Below, piece after piece: positions 11,001-19,333 of a stretch of DNA of 40,530 bases. Each line of letters starts with the position of its first letter. The first letter of the stretch is position 1. The DNA lies in assembly GCA_027623095.1 (NCBI GenBank), contig JAQBVM010000018.1, positions 1 to 40,530 on the forward strand. Reading direction: 5' to 3'. The DNA is from Verrucomicrobiota bacterium. GTDB taxonomy: Bacteria > Verrucomicrobiota > Verrucomicrobiia > Limisphaerales > SIBE01. A program made the translations under genes and the position numbers. A model generated the notes under the pieces. It was not told the origin of the DNA, searched no databases, and saw nothing but the letters and a program-made list of their open reading frames with translations.

Positions 11001-11702
11001 CCGCTCCGGTTTGTGATAACCGAAGACATCATGATTCATCCGGAATTCTTGCCTGTGGAATTCAGTGATGGATTCGAAACTGGAAGTTTCGATCGGCTTG
11101 AGTGGCGACAAATCGGAAACTCCCCTTGGCTGGTTCAGAGTGAATACACGGTCTCGGGATCGTATTCGGCCCGGTCAGGGATCGTGCCGGACGGTCAGCT
11201 TGGTTCCCTGGTGCTGCTTGTGAATTGTCGTGCCGGTCTTGGATCGTTTTTCTTGAAAGTTAGTTCGGAAAGGGATTGGGACTATCTCAGCTTTTTTGTG
11301 AATGACAACCGAATCGCCCGATGGTCCGGGAATATCGACTGGCAAAAGTTTGAGTTCGAACTGTTCGAAGGCACGAATCGACTCGAGTGGCGCTACAGCA
11401 AGGACGTCGGAGGCACGAGTTCGGGTTTGGATTCTGCATTCATTGACAATTTACTGTTGCCGTTGGTGATCAAAGTAGACGAAAGCGCTCCCGCGCGTTT
11501 GGCGTTACTGCGAGAAAAGAATAATAGGGTTCGAATTGATCTGAAGGGGCAAGCTGATCAGGTTTACGTGATCCAGTCCACCGAAGGTTTCTTGGGGTGG
11601 AAATCGATTTCAACCAACGTCGCGCTTAATGGCGTTGTACACTTTATCGACCCTCAAGCTGGAGAATACTCGAAAAGGTTTTATCGCGCGGTAACGCCGT
11701 GA
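8064..11702 (+). CDS. Secreted subtilisin-family (S8) serine protease with multidomain C-terminus
   Basis: 1212 residues. The ATG at 8064 has AGGGA just upstream and is followed by a signal peptide (HGSIARTFVLFLLIYHQFATSVAA); the frame is open upstream to 7911 but overlaps the previous gene. Order of domains: an I9-like propeptide (about 30-130), then a peptidase S8 domain with the full triad Asp180 (VIDTG), His235 (GHGTHIAG) and Ser397 (NGTSMAAAH), plus the oxyanion Asn in SAGNES. After it come a PPC-like jelly roll (about 560-690), an Ig-like segment (about 695-790), a second PPC-like domain (about 795-930), an InlB-type B repeat (about 930-1000), a MAM/lectin-like jelly roll (about 1005-1135) and the shared C-terminal module ending FYRAVTP. 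It should degrade extracellular protein or mature the neighbouring surface proteins. Family assignment is firm; substrate is unknown. Confidence 0.93.
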   Translation: MAKYHGSIARTFVLFLLIYHQFATSVAAVLPSFKAKSHPSRIIAKFSSGSPAFARASILKATSLSLQHEYKLVPGLVILCKSRVSLKSVGSDSDLDTAVIPEELSSAIARLTDSGLFDYVEPDYQQQIHGEPTDMRFTDQTLWGLRNLGSEGGVANADIDALRAWSISTGSDNVIVAVIDTGIRYTHHDLEEQIWKNPGEVAGNGIDDDGDGLVDNVFGIDAIRNIGDPFDENGHGTHIAGTIGASANDRYPHVGVAWNVRLMACKFLDADGFGFTSDAIRCIDFAVENGARILNASWGGGPFSQSLYDSIAVAGAAGALFVASAGNESADLDVFPSFPSAFQLGNVISVTALDRRDRLALFSSFGRLGVHLGAPGVEIFSSTASSDSSYATMNGTSMAAAHVSGVAALILGSKETMLIPELRARLLSGTFSLPSLLGKVETGGRLNAFRALTAAPDGNIDLGLTPVDGSELLANETIAIRVTVSDVWGITNAVIKARFEELGEELIFRNNRHSQDQGPQDFVYSCDLRLPQEPGPVTLSLEVSVPGKTLLLRSVRYIAVLPPPNDGFENATVVSPAGGILSGNNKFASVQSGEPVHAGVSSRSASVWWTWKPARSGYSIVDSAGSAFDTVLAVYSKNSDQSLREVAAIDDVGDKKQGYVTFDAEAGKPYAIAVAGFRAKDVGVIHLRIESEGEPDRAAPELSISSPLSGITITNATDSRAVVMGTAWDPAPNASGVSEVLVQVNGGIARPAFGTTNWFSTSVLGIGENVIRVNAVDSAGNVSKPRIVEILYRPRRSSNDLFASASELIGREGRAIVDSEGASREFLEPWHAGVEGGASVWWQFRPSSDGVLRLSTEGSDFDTTLAVYAGERVTNLTAIVSNDNVAPDVTHSKIERAVRSFQALRIAVDGHRGTGGVVNLSYLFEPNEVHHLEVNESVGGVTSVRSGDLARDSEVEIAAIPANGFRFDRWEGSIPSIENPLRFVITEDIMIHPEFLPVEFSDGFETGSFDRLEWRQIGNSPWLVQSEYTVSGSYSARSGIVPDGQLGSLVLLVNCRAGLGSFFLKVSSERDWDYLSFFVNDNRIARWSGNIDWQKFEFELFEGTNRLEWRYSKDVGGTSSGLDSAFIDNLLLPLVIKVDESAPARLALLREKNNRVRIDLKGQADQVYVIQSTEGFLGWKSISTNVALNGVVHFIDPQAGEYSKRFYRAVTP

Positions 11703-11753
11703 GGTTTCGGAGGTGAACACACATCGGTTGCATCTGAAAGTAATGAATTCTAA

Positions 11754-12356
11754 ATGAAACTTTTGGGGCTTACAGGCGCACCGGGTATGGGAAAGTCCAC
11801 GATTGCGAAAATGCTGGCAAAGCGCGGCATCTCTGTTTTGGATACAGACGAACTAGCGAGGCGCGTTGTTGAGCCAGGTCAGCCAGCGTGGAATGAATTG
11901 CGAGCTGTGTTCGGGGATGAAATTCTGGCTCGCGATTCGGGTGGCCAAATCCGGCGGGATCAATTAGCTCGAATTGTTTTTGACGACTTGGATGCCAGAC
12001 GGGCACTTGAGGAAATTGTTCATCCTCGCATACGGGAACTCTGGGTTTCGGAAGTGGAACACTGGCGAATGGAGAAACTGGAAATCGGATTGATTGTAAT
12101 TCCCCTTCTGTTTGAAACAGGAGCGGAAGATCAGTTTGATGCCACTATCTGTGCCGCTTGTTCGAAATCGACGCAGGTGAAAAGACTAATTTCCAGAGGC
12201 TGGTCCGACAGTGAGGTGAATCGGCGTTGTCGCGCACAATTGCCCATTGAAGAGAGAATGGAGTTGTCTGAATATGTTATTTGGACAGAGGGAACCTTGG
12301 AGGTGTCCGAGGGGCAGTTATCGCGAATACTCAGTTTGGAGCGAATCAGTAATTGA
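11754..12356 (+). CDS. coaE: Dephospho-CoA kinase
   Basis: Phosphorylates the 3'-hydroxyl of dephospho-CoA with ATP, the last step of coenzyme A synthesis, in the cytoplasm. The 200-residue length is the usual size. Seen: P-loop GAPGMGKST (residues 8-16), the substrate-site motif LDTDELARRVVEPG (about 29-42), IVHPRIRELW (lid region), LIVIPLLFETG with its conserved acidic substrate pocket, and a late RxxxQ (RRCRAQLP). It starts 51 bases after the protease gene, so it may be cotranscribed with the secretion-linked run, although its job is housekeeping. CoA is the source of phosphopantetheine for the carrier domains of the synthase at 21187, but nothing in the sequence ties the two together. Confidence 0.96.
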   Translation: MKLLGLTGAPGMGKSTIAKMLAKRGISVLDTDELARRVVEPGQPAWNELRAVFGDEILARDSGGQIRRDQLARIVFDDLDARRALEEIVHPRIRELWVSEVEHWRMEKLEIGLIVIPLLFETGAEDQFDATICAACSKSTQVKRLISRGWSDSEVNRRCRAQLPIEERMELSEYVIWTEGTLEVSEGQLSRILSLERISN

Positions 12357-12450
12357 GCTCTTATCACCGTTCCAGGGATTTGACCTTGGAATTCTACGGT
12401 GCATAGTTGAAAGGCAATAAACGGTGGGTTTCAAGCCTTAGTCATAAAAT

Positions 12451-14022
12451 ATGTCGAATCGAGTTCTGAGTGGTCCTCCATCTCCGGAGGAGTTTCAACG
12501 GCAGATGGCCGAGTTCATGAAACAGCATTTCCGGGCCTTGGAGCCCAAGGGATCTGCAAGTGCGGATGGAGTCGGCGCGGCGGAGGAGCGCTCGGAAGAA
12601 AATCGGTCGGAACCGAGGTTTGAATTCGATAAGACTCCAAAGGACGTTAAGCGATATCTTGACCGGTATGTCATCAAACAGGAACAGGCGAAAAAGGTTC
12701 TGAGTGTCGCGTTATGCGACCATTATCACCATGTTCGGCAAGCGGTTCAAAGCAAAGAACAATCAAATTATGCCAAACAGAACATCATTTTGATTGGGCC
12801 TACCGGCGTCGGAAAAACTTATCTTGTCCGCTGTATCGCTGAATTGATCGGCGTGCCGTTCGTCAAAGGGGATGCCACAAAGTTTTCGGAAACTGGATAT
12901 GTTGGTGGAGATGTGGAAGATATGGTCCGTGAGCTTGTTCGCCGGGCGGACGGCAATGTTGAGAAAGCTCAGTTTGGAATTATCTACATCGATGAAATTG
13001 ATAAAATTGCATCTGCTCGGCAAGAATCCGGCCGGGACGTTAGCGGGAGGGGTGTTCAGACGAATCTTCTGAAATTGATGGAGGAAACGGATGTACCTGT
13101 TCGGTCACCTCAAGATATTGCCGGGCAGATGCAGGCGCTCATGGAGGTGCAGCAACGAGGAAAGAAATCATCCAATGTAATCAATACGAAGCATATTCTT
13201 TTCATCGTCAGCGGCGCTTTCGACGGTTTGGAGAATGTCGTGCGAAGACGGATTCGTGAGGCCACGATTGGATTCGCGGTTTCGAATCAATCTATCAAAG
13301 ATGACAGTTTACTGGATCAGGTATCCTCCCGAGATTTCATTGCTTTTGGTTTCGAGCCGGAGTTCATTGGAAGGTTGCCAGTCCGTGTTGTGTGCCATCA
13401 ACTTGACTCGGACGATCTTTGTTTGATTCTTAAGAATTCGGAAGGTTCGATCATTCGGCAATACGAAGAGAGTTTCTCGGCGTATGGAATTGATGTCCAG
13501 TTTGCAGATGATGGGATGAAGCGAATTGCTGAACTTGCTGCTGAGGAGCGCACCGGTGCGAGAGGGCTGATGACCGTTTGTGAAAAAACTTTCCGAGATT
13601 TTAAGTTCGAACTTCCGTCCACAATCATTAAGCAGTTTTCGGTGACACGAGAAGTCGTGGATGATCCAGAGCTGTCTCTTAAGAGGCTTTTGCAAGAGAA
13701 TGCGCAGTCCGAATCAAAAATGGATCGACAGATAGTCTATCAGTTTTCGGCGCAATTCTTAGAACTGCATGGTCTGAAGATTCGATTTACGGATGATGCA
13801 GTTGACGGATTAATCGCGAAGGCACGGACCACTGGAAAACCTGTTCAAGACTGTTGCGAAGACAGTTTCAAAGATTTTCAGTTTGGTTTGAAGCTGATTG
13901 CCCAGAACACCAAACAGACCGAATTCGTTGTCGATTGGAAAGTCGTTGAAGCGCCGGATAAAGTGCTAAGTGAATGGGTGGTCGCAAGCTATCGAGGCTG
14001 TAAAGCAGAAGAAGGAAAATAA
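12451..14022 (+). CDS. ClpX-like AAA+ unfoldase lacking the zinc domain, with duplicated C-terminal small domain
   Basis: 523 residues. ATP-driven protein unfoldase of the ClpX/HslU group, cytoplasmic. Seen: Walker A GPTGVGKT (residues 116-123), pore loop [10 protein letters not shown], Walker B IIYIDEID with Asp181-Glu182, an IGF tripeptide (273-275) at the place of the ClpP-docking loop, and sensor-2 GAR371GL. The N-terminal C4 zinc domain of true ClpX is absent; instead there is a short charged leader (1-60). The C-terminal small domain appears twice: residues about 341-415 and again about 436-512, aligning [12 protein letters not shown] with [12 protein letters not shown]. In the second copy the sensor-2 Arg is replaced (GKPVQD). 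This is probably a second, specialised ClpX paralogue rather than the housekeeping one. Whether it works with ClpP is unknown. Confidence 0.85.
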   Translation: MSNRVLSGPPSPEEFQRQMAEFMKQHFRALEPKGSASADGVGAAEERSEENRSEPRFEFDKTPKDVKRYLDRYVIKQEQAKKVLSVALCDHYHHVRQAVQSKEQSNYAKQNIILIGPTGVGKTYLVRCIAELIGVPFVKGDATKFSETGYVGGDVEDMVRELVRRADGNVEKAQFGIIYIDEIDKIASARQESGRDVSGRGVQTNLLKLMEETDVPVRSPQDIAGQMQALMEVQQRGKKSSNVINTKHILFIVSGAFDGLENVVRRRIREATIGFAVSNQSIKDDSLLDQVSSRDFIAFGFEPEFIGRLPVRVVCHQLDSDDLCLILKNSEGSIIRQYEESFSAYGIDVQFADDGMKRIAELAAEERTGARGLMTVCEKTFRDFKFELPSTIIKQFSVTREVVDDPELSLKRLLQENAQSESKMDRQIVYQFSAQFLELHGLKIRFTDDAVDGLIAKARTTGKPVQDCCEDSFKDFQFGLKLIAQNTKQTEFVVDWKVVEAPDKVLSEWVVASYRGCKAEEGK

Positions 14023-14047
14023 AAAAAGCGCGGGTAAAACCCGCGCT
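14021..14047 (-). terminator. Rho-independent terminator of the PEP-CTERM gene
   Basis: Perfect 9-bp stem AGCGCGGGT / ACCCGCGCT (14027-14035 with 14039-14047) and a 3-base loop. Read on the minus strand it is followed directly by seven T (A7 on the plus strand, 14021-14027), 27 bases after the stop of the minus-strand gene. It also touches the stop codon of the plus-strand ClpX-like gene (14020-14022) but lacks a good T-run in that direction, so termination of that gene would be weaker. Confidence 0.85.
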
Positions 14048-14074
14048 CTTAAAGTCAATTGGTTCTGAATACGC

Positions 14075-14734
14075 TTAGGCTGATTTACGACGGAAACGAC
14101 CTGCAAACAATGCCAACCCGCCGATGATTGCAAGGGCAACTGTTGAAGGTTCAGGGACGGCTGTAATCCGAGCTGAGAAATTTCCAGGGGTAGCACCGTT
14201 ATCAATAGTAAAAGTGCTCCAAGTTCCGCCCGTATTCTTAACCCAGAAATCGTCGAGGCTCGCACCGACTGTTGGCGGATCAGAGAGAAGCAGACCGACT
14301 TGTACTCCAAGGTCAATGCCACTGAAAGCGACGGTCCAAGTGAAGGTATTCGGGACTGTTACCGAAAGAGCCTGTGCGGCGACCTTTTGGAACCCTGTGC
14401 TTAGCGAGAACGAGCCACTCCGGTAGAGTGTTGTTCCTGGTTCTGATCCTGTAATGCCATTGTTGCTGTAAAAAAAGAGCTCCCCAGTTTCATTGCCACT
14501 CGCGTTGGAACTTAGAAAATAGTCAAAGGTGAAATCTGAAATTCGCCGGTCAGATCCTGATAAAAACACCTGATCACCGAACTCAATATTGTTTCCAGGT
14601 GAAAACGATCTATTAAGCGAACTGGCTGGATCAGTGTTGTCATAGACAACACTTGCAAACGCCGTTGTGCTTAGAAGCAGAGACGCCGAAAGAGCAGCGA
14701 TTGATTTCGATAGTTGAGCTTTCGTTATAGTCAT
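14075..14734 (-). CDS. PEP-CTERM sorting-signal surface protein
   Basis: 219 residues from the ATG at 14734; a CAGGGAT Shine-Dalgarno-like stretch lies just upstream, which favours this start over the ATG at 14770. Seen: a signal peptide (ITKAQLSKSIAALSASLLLSTTAFA), a beta-sandwich-like exported domain (about 25-190) of the short choice-of-anchor type, and a C-terminal tripartite sorting signal. That signal is VPEPST, then the hydrophobic segment VALAIIGGLALFA, then the basic tail GRFRRKSA. Known biology: such proteins are processed by an exosortase at the inner membrane and delivered to the cell surface or extracellular matrix; no exosortase lies in this window. It is flanked by a strong terminator. 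The function of the exported domain is unknown. Confidence 0.92.
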   Translation of the reverse strand: MTITKAQLSKSIAALSASLLLSTTAFASVVYDNTDPASSLNRSFSPGNNIEFGDQVFLSGSDRRISDFTFDYFLSSNASGNETGELFFYSNNGITGSEPGTTLYRSGSFSLSTGFQKVAAQALSVTVPNTFTWTVAFSGIDLGVQVGLLLSDPPTVGASLDDFWVKNTGGTWSTFTIDNGATPGNFSARITAVPEPSTVALAIIGGLALFAGRFRRKSA

Positions 14735-15133
14735 AGATCCCTGAGGGTTTTTCAAATTTTGTGAATGCACTTAAGTGTGACAGTCAACTCAGCCTAAGAT
14801 TCAGTTGTAGTTGGGTTTTATGCTTTTCTTGCGTACGAGTCAAGAGATTTCTTCGCGGAAGAATTTCTTTTTTCGAGAGCGTTCATAAATACGGAAGTCT
14901 TTTAGCAGCTCAGGCTTACGAAATGCAAGCGCAAATCAATTTTGTTCATAATTTGTTCGGACGGTGGCGCCCTTTGTAAGGAGACGAATCGGTCTTGGAT
15001 CATTTTCGTACGGGACAGGACTGATCTTGCGAGAGAAGCCCCAGAGTTCAACAGCCAGGTCGCGGCGCGCTCTTCCCCGAATTTACACTTTGGGTTTGCA
15101 GCTCACGGCAATTTCGATAGATAATCGGAGTTA
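14735..15133. other. Intergenic region between divergent genes; regulatory candidates only
   Basis: 399 bases between the divergent PEP-CTERM gene and the gene at 15134. No convincing gene is seen. It holds a perfect 10-bp palindrome CACTTAAGTG (14768-14777), and on the minus strand a TTGACT box (14782-14787) that could be a -35 element for the PEP-CTERM gene, though no good -10 follows. The rest (14840-15120) is featureless; short open frames there lack coding character. Confidence 0.4.
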
Positions 15134-16342
15134 ATGCGCACGCGAGCAGCATTGCTTTTATCCTTCCTGCTGAATCTGGCACTTGGTTACGTGTTGTTCA
15201 ATTCAGCGCATCATACCAGCAAACCAACGCCTCTTTCAGAGGTTGTGGTTCAGAGGATCGAGGCTCCTGGGATCATCAAGACTAACTTGGTAGTTCGGAG
15301 GCTGAATTTCACGTGGAGCCAAATTGAGACCAACGATTACCGCGCATACATCCAGAACTTGCGGGCAATTGCGTGTCCGGAATCGACAATTCGGGACATC
15401 ATTGTTGCGGACGTGACTTCGTTATACGAGCGAAAACGCCTTACTGAGATTGTGACTCCGGAGCAGCAATGGTGGCGTTCGAATCCGGACGGGGCGGTTG
15501 CGCAGGCTGCCATGCAGCAAGCGCATTCATTGGAGCTGGAGAAGCGAGCATTGCTTGACGAACTTTTGGGCTCCCACTGGCAGGGTTCGAGCAATTGGGA
15601 GGCCGTGGCATTTAACACGCGGTTCGACGGCCCCATCCTTGGCGAACTGAGCGCCGAATCGAAAGAAGCGTTGCGAGTTCTCGAAATGCGGAATTCGCAG
15701 CAGCGTTTGGACTACATCAGCGCGCGGCAAAGTGATGGAGAACCCGTGGATCCTGGCGAATTGAAGCGTTTGCAGGATGAATCGCGGGCTGAGCTTGCGA
15801 AGATTCTCTCTCCCGCTCAGGTCGAAGAGTATCTGCTCAGATACTCCGATGTTGCCCAGAACATGAGGCGAGAGCTCCTAGGTTTCGAAGTTTCTCCAGA
15901 GGAGTTCCGCAAAATCTTTCGCGGACGAGAAGAGCTCGATCAGCAGAGCCGCCTTGGATTAACCGGAACCGACGTTGTCAGTGTTCAGCACCAGCAAGAT
16001 ATGGCGAAACAAAGGGAAGCGGGTCTGGAGGAGGCTCTTGGCTCTGACCGGTTCAGGTTGTATCAATACACGCAGGATCCTTTGTTTCGCGATGCGCAAT
16101 CTTCCGCGCAGGAGATGGGAATTGCGGCGGACATGGTGCTTCCAATATTTGAAATCAACCGAGCCGCCGAACTCGAACGGCAAAGGATTCAGGGCAACGT
16201 CGGTTTGAGTTCTGAAGACCAAGCTGCGGCTTGGGCTTCGGCTGCCGAGAAACGGGATGAGTCTTTGAGGCAGGTTCTCGGAAGTAATACCTACAAAGCG
16301 TACAGGCAACGTTCAGTTCCTTCAATCCCCGGCTCAAATTAG
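15134..16342 (+). CDS. Membrane-anchored protein with long helical periplasmic domain, unknown function
   Basis: 402 residues from the ATG at 15134, preceded by CGGAG. One N-terminal hydrophobic helix (TRAALLLSFLLNLALGYVLF, residues 3-22) lacks a clear cleavage site and probably anchors the protein in the inner membrane. The remainder is Glu/Gln/Arg-rich and predicted mostly helical. It has repeated motifs of the kind E-L-L-G-S-x-x and L-x-x-V-L-G-S-x-x-Y (LLDELLGSHWQ, EEALGSDRFRLYQYTQ, RQVLGSNTYKAYRQ). These suggest three diverged copies of a roughly 100-residue helical unit, reminiscent of Spy/CpxP-like periplasmic proteins. I do not recognise the family with certainty. It stands alone between divergent and convergent neighbours. 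Confidence 0.75.
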   Translation: MRTRAALLLSFLLNLALGYVLFNSAHHTSKPTPLSEVVVQRIEAPGIIKTNLVVRRLNFTWSQIETNDYRAYIQNLRAIACPESTIRDIIVADVTSLYERKRLTEIVTPEQQWWRSNPDGAVAQAAMQQAHSLELEKRALLDELLGSHWQGSSNWEAVAFNTRFDGPILGELSAESKEALRVLEMRNSQQRLDYISARQSDGEPVDPGELKRLQDESRAELAKILSPAQVEEYLLRYSDVAQNMRRELLGFEVSPEEFRKIFRGREELDQQSRLGLTGTDVVSVQHQQDMAKQREAGLEEALGSDRFRLYQYTQDPLFRDAQSSAQEMGIAADMVLPIFEINRAAELERQRIQGNVGLSSEDQAAAWASAAEKRDESLRQVLGSNTYKAYRQRSVPSIPGSN

Positions 16343-16382
16343 ATAGAATCCGGTTTAGCGCATTTTCTTCTGCGCGATCTAC

Positions 16383-17702
16383 TCAGCGATTTACACCTGA
16401 GTCCCGAGTGTCAGCGTCACTGAGAATCTCTCGAGCCGGGAGGTAGATTTTGAACTCTGTACCCTTACTCGGGTTCGTTCGCAATTGGATGCAACCGTTC
16501 GATTGGCTCACTAGCCTTCGCACGATGGCAAGACCCAAGCCTGTCCCGTGACCCGCCGGTTTTGTGGAAAAGAACGGATCAAAAATTCGATCAATGATGT
16601 CAAATGGGATTCCGGGACCCGAATCGCGAACCGAAAGCTCGAGAATCGGCGGCATGTTTTGGAAAGTTTCCCAATCGACGAGCCGGGTTCCCGGAACGTC
16701 TTCGCATTCAGAGCGCTTTAAGGGGCGCAAAAGATAATCCGCCGCAATCAGGACTGATGTGGGTTTGGTTGAGCACTGGAACGCATTGACGGCCAGGTTC
16801 AAGATAACCTGCACAAGGTCGGTTCCATTCACTCCAACGGTCACATCGTTCGAGAGAAACTGAATTTTTAAGTCCTTCGTTCGACAATCAGGTCTCGCTT
16901 TCAGGAGCTGTCGCACGTCCTTTAGGGTTTGGTTGACGGAGATTGGTGTGCTGGTTCCGGGAGATTCACGCAAGAAACTGAGATAGCGCCTGGAAATGCT
17001 GATGCAGTTATCAACCTGAACGGTGATCCGGTAGAGTTGGTCTTTGAGTATCTCCAACGCGGTTCCTTCCACTCGAGATGCGCCGCCGACAGTGTTATTC
17101 ATTATCTCGACGAACGCTGAGATGACCGTGAGCGGACCGTTCACGTCGTGAAGGATGCTTGCGTAAATCTCTCCCCGGGTTCGCGCAATCCTTTCGCGAA
17201 GGCTTTGGTTTTGGACCTCTTCCTGAAGAATCTTCAACTCTGACTCATGATACTGAATTTTCTGAGAAATGTATTTGCACTCCATTGCGGTGGCAACGGC
17301 CTGCCGCATCGTCGAAATTTCAAACGGTTTCGTGAGATAATCCCTTGCGCCCAGTCGGAGGGCTTGTCTGGCGGTCTCCAGTGTCTCATACGCCGTCAGC
17401 ATGATTACCTCAATTGAGGGATCGATCTCTTTGATACGCTTCAGCACTTCTATTCCGGACATATCGGGCATGCGAATATCCAATACAACAGCGTCCACTG
17501 AACGGATTCCGACAATCTCAAGCGCCTCCGAGCCTCCGTGCGCGAGAATGACGCTGTAGTCTGGAGCGAATAGAATCTGGAGGGCTTGCAGCGGGCCGTC
17601 CTCGTCATCGACGATGAGCAGTGTGCGCTGGTGTTCGGGAGTAAGTAATCCAGAAACGACAGTCGGAGAGGCCGTCTTAGAGTATGCAGCGATAACAGAC
17701 AT
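16383..17702 (-). CDS. Receiver-histidine kinase fusion protein
   Basis: 439 residues from the ATG at 17702; a GTG at 17714 in frame is an alternative and neither has a strong ribosome binding site. Numbering from the GTG: an N-terminal receiver domain with DD36-37, phospho-acceptor Asp79 (VVLDIRMPDMSG), the Thr of MLTAYE and Lys129 (LTKPFE). A coiled-coil linker (about 150-180) leads to a dimerisation helix with His189 (SILHDVNGPL), then a complete ATP-binding domain: N box LNLAVNAF, G1 DSGPGIP, G2 GHGTGLGLAI. There is no membrane segment, so it is a cytoplasmic relay kinase that receives phosphate and probably passes it on. It is the intact member of a set of three receiver-kinase proteins here. 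This layout matches PhcR-type regulators; no DNA-binding output domain is present. Confidence 0.9.
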   Translation of the reverse strand: MSVIAAYSKTASPTVVSGLLTPEHQRTLLIVDDEDGPLQALQILFAPDYSVILAHGGSEALEIVGIRSVDAVVLDIRMPDMSGIEVLKRIKEIDPSIEVIMLTAYETLETARQALRLGARDYLTKPFEISTMRQAVATAMECKYISQKIQYHESELKILQEEVQNQSLRERIARTRGEIYASILHDVNGPLTVISAFVEIMNNTVGGASRVEGTALEILKDQLYRITVQVDNCISISRRYLSFLRESPGTSTPISVNQTLKDVRQLLKARPDCRTKDLKIQFLSNDVTVGVNGTDLVQVILNLAVNAFQCSTKPTSVLIAADYLLRPLKRSECEDVPGTRLVDWETFQNMPPILELSVRDSGPGIPFDIIDRIFDPFFSTKPAGHGTGLGLAIVRRLVSQSNGCIQLRTNPSKGTEFKIYLPAREILSDADTRDSGVNR

Positions 17703-17965
17703 AATTGAGTGCACGAGTTGACGTTTGGCCCATGCGGAACAAAGGGGAAATTACTTTCCTCGAAATGACAGGTTGGGCGTTATATGTTCCAATCTCCGTT
17801 TTGCGTAGAAAAAGACTGGCTCGAACCGGCCAAACCACTCCGTTTCTCACTTCGATGTCGCTTCCAGCTTTGAGCGAAGTAATTTCATAGAAACTGGATT
17901 TAGACAAGTACGAACCTACGCTCAAAGACCTTTCGATCTGTTGGTGTGTCAGGTTCTTCGAGTTT

Positions 17966-19264
17966 TCATTTGCTGGTTTTGAGAGCTTCGCAACCTGTTT
18001 TACCGCCGGAGATGAGACTCTCCCATTTCGCTTCGCTCTCATCGAGTTCTTGCAGAAGGCTGCGCGACTTATTCGAATTCGATGAAGGTTTCGGGTTGAC
18101 CGGTAGCGTGATCGTGAAAATGGTTCCTTGAGGTTCGGCGCCTTTGACCTCGATCTTGCCGTCGTGATGATGCACAAGGAAGAAACAGGTCATCAGATTC
18201 ATGCCGTGCTCGTGGGGAATGTCTGATCTCAGGAAGAACGGATCGAACAGTAACCGGCGTTCTTCCTCCGAGAGCCCGGGACCATTGTCCTCAATCTCCA
18301 GAAACACTGCGCTTGCGCCATTTTCAGGGTCCGTTCCGGATCGTGTTCGAACTCGGATGACGCTGCCGTGGGGAAGGTGTATTGATTCATCGGTCAACAG
18401 AAGTTCCACAAGGCGAGCAAACGCCGTTCGGTCTGCATGAATATGCGCGGAATGGGCGCCGAACTGAACTTCCACGGCGATGCTTTTTCCATCGAATCTT
18501 GGCTTCAAATCTCCCAGGATCCTGGATATTGTCGCGTCCACGTTGACGGATTCTAAACTCTCCACGCGGGATCGGCCGGATATGGTTCCAAGTCCGGTGA
18601 GCATATCCGTGATGCGTTGGAGCTCTTTCTGGACAGTTCCGTAAAACTCATTCCAGAACTCGGGCCGGCGCAGATTGGCCAAATCGAGATTCTCTTCCTT
18701 CAGTTTCGAGGGTGTCAGGTCGATGAAGGTTCGAATCGCCACAAGAGAATTTCTCAAGTGATGGCTCAATCCGGTTGCGAGAATGCCAAGGCTGACTAAG
18801 CGGTCCGAAATCATGAGCTCTCTGAGTACGGTTACTTTCTCCTTCAGCAACTGGTCGCGCTGCCGTTGCACAATGAAGAACTCCAAACCTCGTTTGAGCG
18901 TTTCTTCCAAGTTTGCCACGTCCCACGGCTTGCTCACATACCGGTAAACCGCACCGGTGTTCACGGCGCGAATGGCTGTATCAATATCCGAGTAGGCTGT
19001 TGCCAAGACTCGAACGATTCGAGGGCGCAGTTCGCGGGCTTTTTGCAACAACTGTACACCCCCTTCACCCGGCATCCGCTCATCCGTCATGAGCAAGCCA
19101 ATCTCGTCCTTGTGCTGATCGAGAATCCGAAATCCTTCCTCTGCGTTCTTTGCCACGAGAATGCGAAAATGTGGTTCGAAGACCTTCGAGAAGTAATAGA
19201 GAGATTCCGATTCATCGTCCACATAGAGAATGGCGAACGCTTTATAGTTGTAGGAATCGTCCAT
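17966..19264 (-). CDS. Receiver-histidine kinase fusion (PhcR/PhcQ-like), divergent ATP-binding domain
   Basis: 432 residues. The ATG at 19264 is preferred to 19294 because GGAG sits 7 bases upstream. A receiver domain (about 10-125) carries DD16-17, Asp61 (LLMTDERMPG), Thr89 and Lys112 (YVSKPWD). A coiled coil (about 128-155) precedes the kinase core, with His168 in GLSHHLRNSL. The ATP-binding domain keeps G1 (DNGPGLS) but has lost the Asn-rich N box (VELLLTDES) and has an eroded G2 (HEHGMNLMTCFF). ATP hydrolysis may therefore be weak or absent although the phospho-histidine remains. The YVSKPWD receiver type is known from cytoplasmic regulators with degenerate kinase tails. It lies 69 bases downstream of its paralogue at 19334-20569 in the same direction, so the two are probably cotranscribed. 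Confidence 0.88.
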   Translation of the reverse strand: MDDSYNYKAFAILYVDDESESLYYFSKVFEPHFRILVAKNAEEGFRILDQHKDEIGLLMTDERMPGEGGVQLLQKARELRPRIVRVLATAYSDIDTAIRAVNTGAVYRYVSKPWDVANLEETLKRGLEFFIVQRQRDQLLKEKVTVLRELMISDRLVSLGILATGLSHHLRNSLVAIRTFIDLTPSKLKEENLDLANLRRPEFWNEFYGTVQKELQRITDMLTGLGTISGRSRVESLESVNVDATISRILGDLKPRFDGKSIAVEVQFGAHSAHIHADRTAFARLVELLLTDESIHLPHGSVIRVRTRSGTDPENGASAVFLEIEDNGPGLSEEERRLLFDPFFLRSDIPHEHGMNLMTCFFLVHHHDGKIEVKGAEPQGTIFTITLPVNPKPSSNSNKSRSLLQELDESEAKWESLISGGKTGCEALKTSK

Positions 19265-19333
19265 AAGTGGACTCCGTTTCCTGATGCCTCCCATGCGACA
19301 GCCTGCGAATGTAATTCCGACTGACGCGTTCGG

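Noticed and set aside
14942-15124. Short plus-strand open frame before the gene at 15134
   Set aside because: No ribosome binding site, no motif, and composition unlike the flanking genes; kept as non-coding.
16358-16375. Bidirectional terminator between the convergent genes at 16342 and 16383
   Set aside because: GCGCA-N8-TGCGC is only a 5-bp stem and no T-run follows on either strand.
17677-18177. A 166-codon open frame on the minus strand downstream of the receiver-kinase gene
   Set aside because: Its first two thirds lie in another frame of the kinase gene at 17966-19264, and the rest is Arg/Ser-rich without any motif. I saw no sign that it is a frameshifted end of that gene, whose last motif and stop are normal.
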